From an uncultured Lachnospiraceae bacterium (GTDB lineage Bacteria; Bacillota; Clostridia; Lachnospirales; Lachnospiraceae): a stretch of DNA of 64,000 nt. Below, in pieces: positions 61,411 through 64,000 of the stretch. Below the pieces are notes generated by a model, which was not told the origin of the DNA, did not search any database, and saw only the letters and a list, made by a program, of their open reading frames with translations. Each line of letters opens with the position of its first letter. Positions within the stretch are counted from its first letter, which is position 1. The stretch is from assembly GCA_910588845.1 (NCBI GenBank), contig CAJURU010000016.1, forward strand, positions 3,774 through 67,773, in the 5' to 3' direction. The translations under genes and the position numbers were made by a program.

Positions 61411-62043
61411 TCATCTATTATCCGTAACTACCACTCTGCCATCAACTACTTTTACCTTGTCATTGGCAATCAAATCAATTGCCTGCGGAAGAATCTTCCA
61501 TTCCGCCTGCTCCATCACACGCCGCTGCAAAATTTCCGGCGTATCTCCCGCTTCCACCATCACCGGCTGCTGAAGGATAATCGGCCCAGTGTCCGTGCCC
61601 TCATCGACAAAATGCACGGTCGCTCCGGTAACCTTGACGCCGCGCTCTAACGCCCCTTCATGAACCTTTAAGCCATAATAACCTGTTCCGCAGAAGGACG
61701 GGATCAAAGACGGATGGATATTGATAATCCGATTTCGGTACGCCTGTATCATCATTTCCGGTATCACCACCAAAAAGCCCGCCAACACAAGCAAATCTGG
61801 CTGGTAACAATTGACTTTATCAAGAAAAGCCCTGTTAAAAATGTCTCGATTTTCAAACTGTTTGGGAGAAATACATACTGCGTCTATATTATATTTTCTT
61901 GCACGCTCTAAGGCATAAGCATTCGGATTATTGCTGATGACCGCGGCAACTTCCGTGTTGGTGATTGTACCATTATCAAGAGAGTCAAGAATCGCCTGTA
62001 AATTCGTCCCTCCACCTGACACACAGACAACAATCTTTAGCAT
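61411..62043 (-). CDS. purN: Phosphoribosylglycinamide formyltransferase
   Basis: Uses 10-formyl-THF to formylate GAR. 210 residues: IVVCVSGGGTNLQAI, VISNNPNAYALERA, LAGFLVVIP, and the catalytic cluster IINIHPSLIPSFCG with HEGALERGVKVTGATVHFVD (His, Asp) and DTGPIILQQPV. ATG follows AAGGAG by seven bases and overlaps purM by seven bases. Confidence 0.96.
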   Translation of the reverse strand: MLKIVVCVSGGGTNLQAILDSLDNGTITNTEVAAVISNNPNAYALERARKYNIDAVCISPKQFENRDIFNRAFLDKVNCYQPDLLVLAGFLVVIPEMMIQAYRNRIINIHPSLIPSFCGTGYYGLKVHEGALERGVKVTGATVHFVDEGTDTGPIILQQPVMVEAGDTPEILQRRVMEQAEWKILPQAIDLIANDKVKVVDGRVVVTDNR

Positions 62044-63062
62044 AATGTTACTCCTTTTTCTCCATCTTCCACCTTGCCAATTACATACGCCGTCTCTCCT
62101 GCCGCGCGAATAGCTTCTATTGTCTTCTCCACATCCGCAGCATTAACGCCCAACACCATGCCGATACCCATGTTATAGGTGTTGTACATCATTTTCTCTT
62201 CTACCTGGCCTTCTCTGGCCATCATCTTAAAAATTGCCGGAACCTCATAACTGTTCTTCTCAATCACCGCATGTTTTCCTTCCGGCAGCATACGCGGTAC
62301 ATTTTCATAAAATCCGCCGCCTGTGATATGGCTGCATGATTTTATTCTCACTCCTGCCTCTTTGACTGCGCGCAGCGCTTTCACATATATCTTCGTGGGC
62401 GCAAGCAATGCCTCGCCCAAAGTCTTGCCCAACTCTTCATGGTATGTATTTAGCGTCTCTTTCTCCATCTTAAAAATCTTGCGCACCAAGGAAAATCCAT
62501 TGGAATGCACGCCGGAACTGGCCATGCCAATCAACACATCGCCGGCCTGCAAATCAGCTCCGGTAATGATATCCTTCTCGTCCACCACTCCCACGGCAAA
62601 TCCTGCCAAATCGTATTCATCCTCCGGGTAAAATCCAGGCATTTCCGCCGTCTCCCCGCCAATCAATGCCGCATCACTCTGGATGCACCCATCCGCCACG
62701 CCGCTGACAATTTCCGCAATTTTTTCCGGGAAATTCTTACCGCAGGCTATATAATCCAGGAAAAATAATGGTTCCCCGCCGGCGCAGGCAATATCATTCA
62801 CACACATTGCCACACAGTCAATTCCAATCGTATTATGCTTGTCCAGCAAAAAAGCAAGTTTTAATTTCGTTCCTACTCCGTCCGTACCTGACACCAGCGT
62901 AGGTTTTTCCATATCCTTAAATTTCTCCATAGAAAATGCACCTGAGAAACCGCCTAAATTTGTTAGTACTTCTGGACGCATCGTCTGCTGTACATGCTTT
63001 TTCATCAATTCTACAGACTTATAACCAGCCTCAATGTCGACACCTGCATGTTTGTAATCCAT
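62037..63062 (-). CDS. purM: Phosphoribosylformylglycinamidine cyclo-ligase
   Basis: AIR synthetase, 341 residues: YKHAGVDIEAGYKSVELMK, the characteristic PTLVSGTDGVGTKLKLAF, GIDCVAMCVNDIACAGGEPL, LIGGETAEMPGFY and HITGGGFYENVPRML. Second gene of purEMND, 56 bases after purE; GGAGG precedes the ATG. Confidence 0.96.
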   Translation of the reverse strand: MDYKHAGVDIEAGYKSVELMKKHVQQTMRPEVLTNLGGFSGAFSMEKFKDMEKPTLVSGTDGVGTKLKLAFLLDKHNTIGIDCVAMCVNDIACAGGEPLFFLDYIACGKNFPEKIAEIVSGVADGCIQSDAALIGGETAEMPGFYPEDEYDLAGFAVGVVDEKDIITGADLQAGDVLIGMASSGVHSNGFSLVRKIFKMEKETLNTYHEELGKTLGEALLAPTKIYVKALRAVKEAGVRIKSCSHITGGGFYENVPRMLPEGKHAVIEKNSYEVPAIFKMMAREGQVEEKMMYNTYNMGIGMVLGVNAADVEKTIEAIRAAGETAYVIGKVEDGEKGVTLC

Positions 63063-63118
63063 TATTTTTCCTCCTGATTCTAAAAATTAATTTTACTATT
63101 GTGCTGAAAATTTCATAA

Positions 63119-63619
63119 TTAATAATTCTGATAGCCAACTTCCTGCAAATGAGCATCCTTTGCCTCTACCTGTTCTTTTAATTTGTTAGAATAATCCTTT
63201 AACTTGCCCAATAATGCCTCATCTGAAGTTGCAAGAATCTTAGCAGCAAGAAGCGCTGCATTGGCCCCACCATTAATTGCAACGGTTGCAACCGGTATTC
63301 CTGAAGGCATCTGCACAATCGAGTACAGAGAATCTCTTCCCCCCAGAGAAGTGGTATGCATAGGAATGCCAATCACCGGCATCGGAAAGATTGCCGCACA
63401 CATTCCTGGCAAATGCGCTGCCATTCCGGCGCCGGCAATAATCACCTTAAATCCCTTATCTTCTGCAGATTTCGCATATTCAAAAAACACATCCGGCTCC
63501 CTATGCGCAGAAATAATCTTCATCTCATACGCAATACCCAACTCCTCTAATACATCTGCCGCCTTCGCCATGATAGGCATATCTGAATCACTGCCCATTA
63601 CAATCCCTACTTTTGCCAT
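63119..63619 (-). CDS. purE: N5-carboxyaminoimidazole ribonucleotide mutase
   Basis: Class I PurE, 166 residues: GIVMGSDSDMPIM, SAHREPDVFFEYA (His active site), VIIAGAGMAAHLPGM, IPMHTTSLGGRDSLYSIVQM with PSGIPVATVAINGGANAALLAA. First gene of the purine unit; AAGGAG lies before the ATG. No PurR box or guanine riboswitch was found in the 99 bases before the tRNA terminator. Confidence 0.96.
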   Translation of the reverse strand: MAKVGIVMGSDSDMPIMAKAADVLEELGIAYEMKIISAHREPDVFFEYAKSAEDKGFKVIIAGAGMAAHLPGMCAAIFPMPVIGIPMHTTSLGGRDSLYSIVQMPSGIPVATVAINGGANAALLAAKILATSDEALLGKLKDYSNKLKEQVEAKDAHLQEVGYQNY

Positions 63620-63717
63620 GATTAGTTCTCCTTTTCTCCATTTATTCCAAGCACATACATTCTAGCATATTAACGCAAAGTGGGCAAGCCTGCGATTACG
63701 ACAAAAATAAAAAGACC

Positions 63718-63741
63718 TAACTCTTTATTTTATAAGAGTTA
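63718..63741 (-). terminator. Terminator of the tRNA cluster
   Basis: TAACTCTT and AAGAGTTA form an 8-bp stem; the minus strand continues with a T-rich stretch (TTTTTATTTTTG). It lies 17 bases after tRNA-Leu. Confidence 0.8.
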
Positions 63742-63758
63742 AGCCTTATATTCAAAAC

Positions 63759-63842
63759 TGCCGGCGACCGGAATCGAACCGGTACGATGTCGCCACCACA
63801 GGATTTTAAGTCCTGCGCGTCTGCCAGTTCCGCCACGCCGGC
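63759..63842 (-). tRNA. tRNA-Leu (UAA anticodon)
   Basis: 84 bases on the minus strand. Acceptor GCCGGCG pairs with CGCCGGC; D-arm GGCGGAACTGGCAGACGC; anticodon stem CAGGA/TCCTG with loop CTTAAAA, anticodon TAA; a long variable arm as in leucine tRNAs; GGTTCGATTCC T-arm. The CCA end is not encoded. Confidence 0.95.
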
Positions 63843-63847
63843 ACAAA

Positions 63848-63920
63848 TGGGACCTACAGGGCTCGAACCTGTGACCCTCTGCTTGTAAGGCAGATGCTCT
63901 CCCAGCTGAGCTAAGATCCC
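63848..63920 (-). tRNA. tRNA-Val (UAC anticodon)
   Basis: 73 bases. Acceptor GGGATCT with AGGTCCC, D-arm GCTCAGCTGGGAGAGC, anticodon loop CTTACAA (TAC), T-arm AGGTTCGAGCCCT. CCA not encoded. Five bases from the leucine tRNA. Confidence 0.95.
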
Positions 63921-63925
63921 ACAAA

Positions 63926-63999
63926 CGACCCAGAAGGGACTCGAACCCTCGACCTCCGCCGTGACAGGGCGGCGCTCTAACCAACTGAGCCACTAGGCC
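63926..63999 (-). tRNA. tRNA-Asp (GUC anticodon)
   Basis: 74 bases, ending one base from the window edge. Acceptor GGCCTAG with CTGGGTC (one G-U pair), D-arm GCTCAGTTGGTTAGAGC, anticodon loop CTGTCAC (GTC), T-arm GGGTTCGAGTCCC, discriminator G. CCA not encoded. Further tRNAs may lie upstream, outside the window. Confidence 0.94.
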
Positions 64000-64000
64000 A

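Overview
The window looks like a chromosomal segment of a Gram-positive anaerobe in the Clostridia, most likely a Lachnospiraceae member. This is inferred from gene content: an EFR1-type flavodoxin-ferredoxin, indolepyruvate:ferredoxin oxidoreductase, strong AGGAGG ribosome binding sites, BspA-like leucine-rich surface proteins, a VanG-type cluster and a holin-like type I toxin. No rRNA or species marker is present. Most genes lie on the minus strand.

Layout. 1-4.0 kb: ilvC (cut by the window edge), a FadR-type GntR regulator, a MATE exporter and a flavodoxin-ferredoxin. 4.1-6.5 kb: a MITE-like element, a glycosyltransferase and L-lactate dehydrogenase. 6.6-6.9 kb: a probable type I toxin-antitoxin locus with a 31-codon toxin. 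7-12 kb: ptsH, ptsI, malQ, then a deletion junction that beheads two divergent genes (an EEP phosphatase and a LacI regulator). 12-15 kb: small accessory genes, palindromes and an autoregulated TetR-MBL pair. 15-22.7 kb: a complete Wadjet defence operon jetABCD with a fifth, overlapping ATPase gene. 22.8-25.7 kb: thiS-thiG-thiH-thiE. 26-29.9 kb: glycosyltransferase, mutY, and a membrane LuxR regulator coupled to a MotA-like protein. 30-33.4 kb: a MATE remnant, a zinc macrodomain hydrolase and a TetR-controlled flavodoxin/methyltransferase operon.

33.4-39 kb is an AT-rich accessory island. It holds a tyrosine recombinase behind a structured leader that resembles the 5' end of a group II intron. 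It also holds two convergent genes, an ATP-grasp/radical-SAM fusion and a pentapeptide-repeat membrane coiled-coil protein, each preceded by the same 87-bp leader in inverted orientation. I recognise no described system matching this pair; it is the best candidate for something new.

39.2-43.7 kb encodes a secreted subtilase and a secreted leucine-rich-repeat/Ig-like protein. 43.8-54.5 kb is a VanG-type glycopeptide-resistance-like cluster (VanR, VanS, D-Ala-D-Ser-type ligase, VanXY/VanY-type peptidase, and VanT split into membrane and racemase genes), with a C39-like protease, an unknown secreted protein and an O-antigen-ligase-like protein between VanRS and the ligase. 54.6-55.2 kb is a small ribbon-helix-helix operon with repeated operators. 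55.2-59 kb carries iorA, iorB and a phenylacetate-CoA-ligase-like gene for 2-oxo-acid fermentation. 59-63.6 kb is purE-purM-purN-purD plus a FliB-like protein. Three tRNA genes (Asp, Val, Leu) end the window.

All family calls are by eye from motifs and remembered family sequences; no database search was run.
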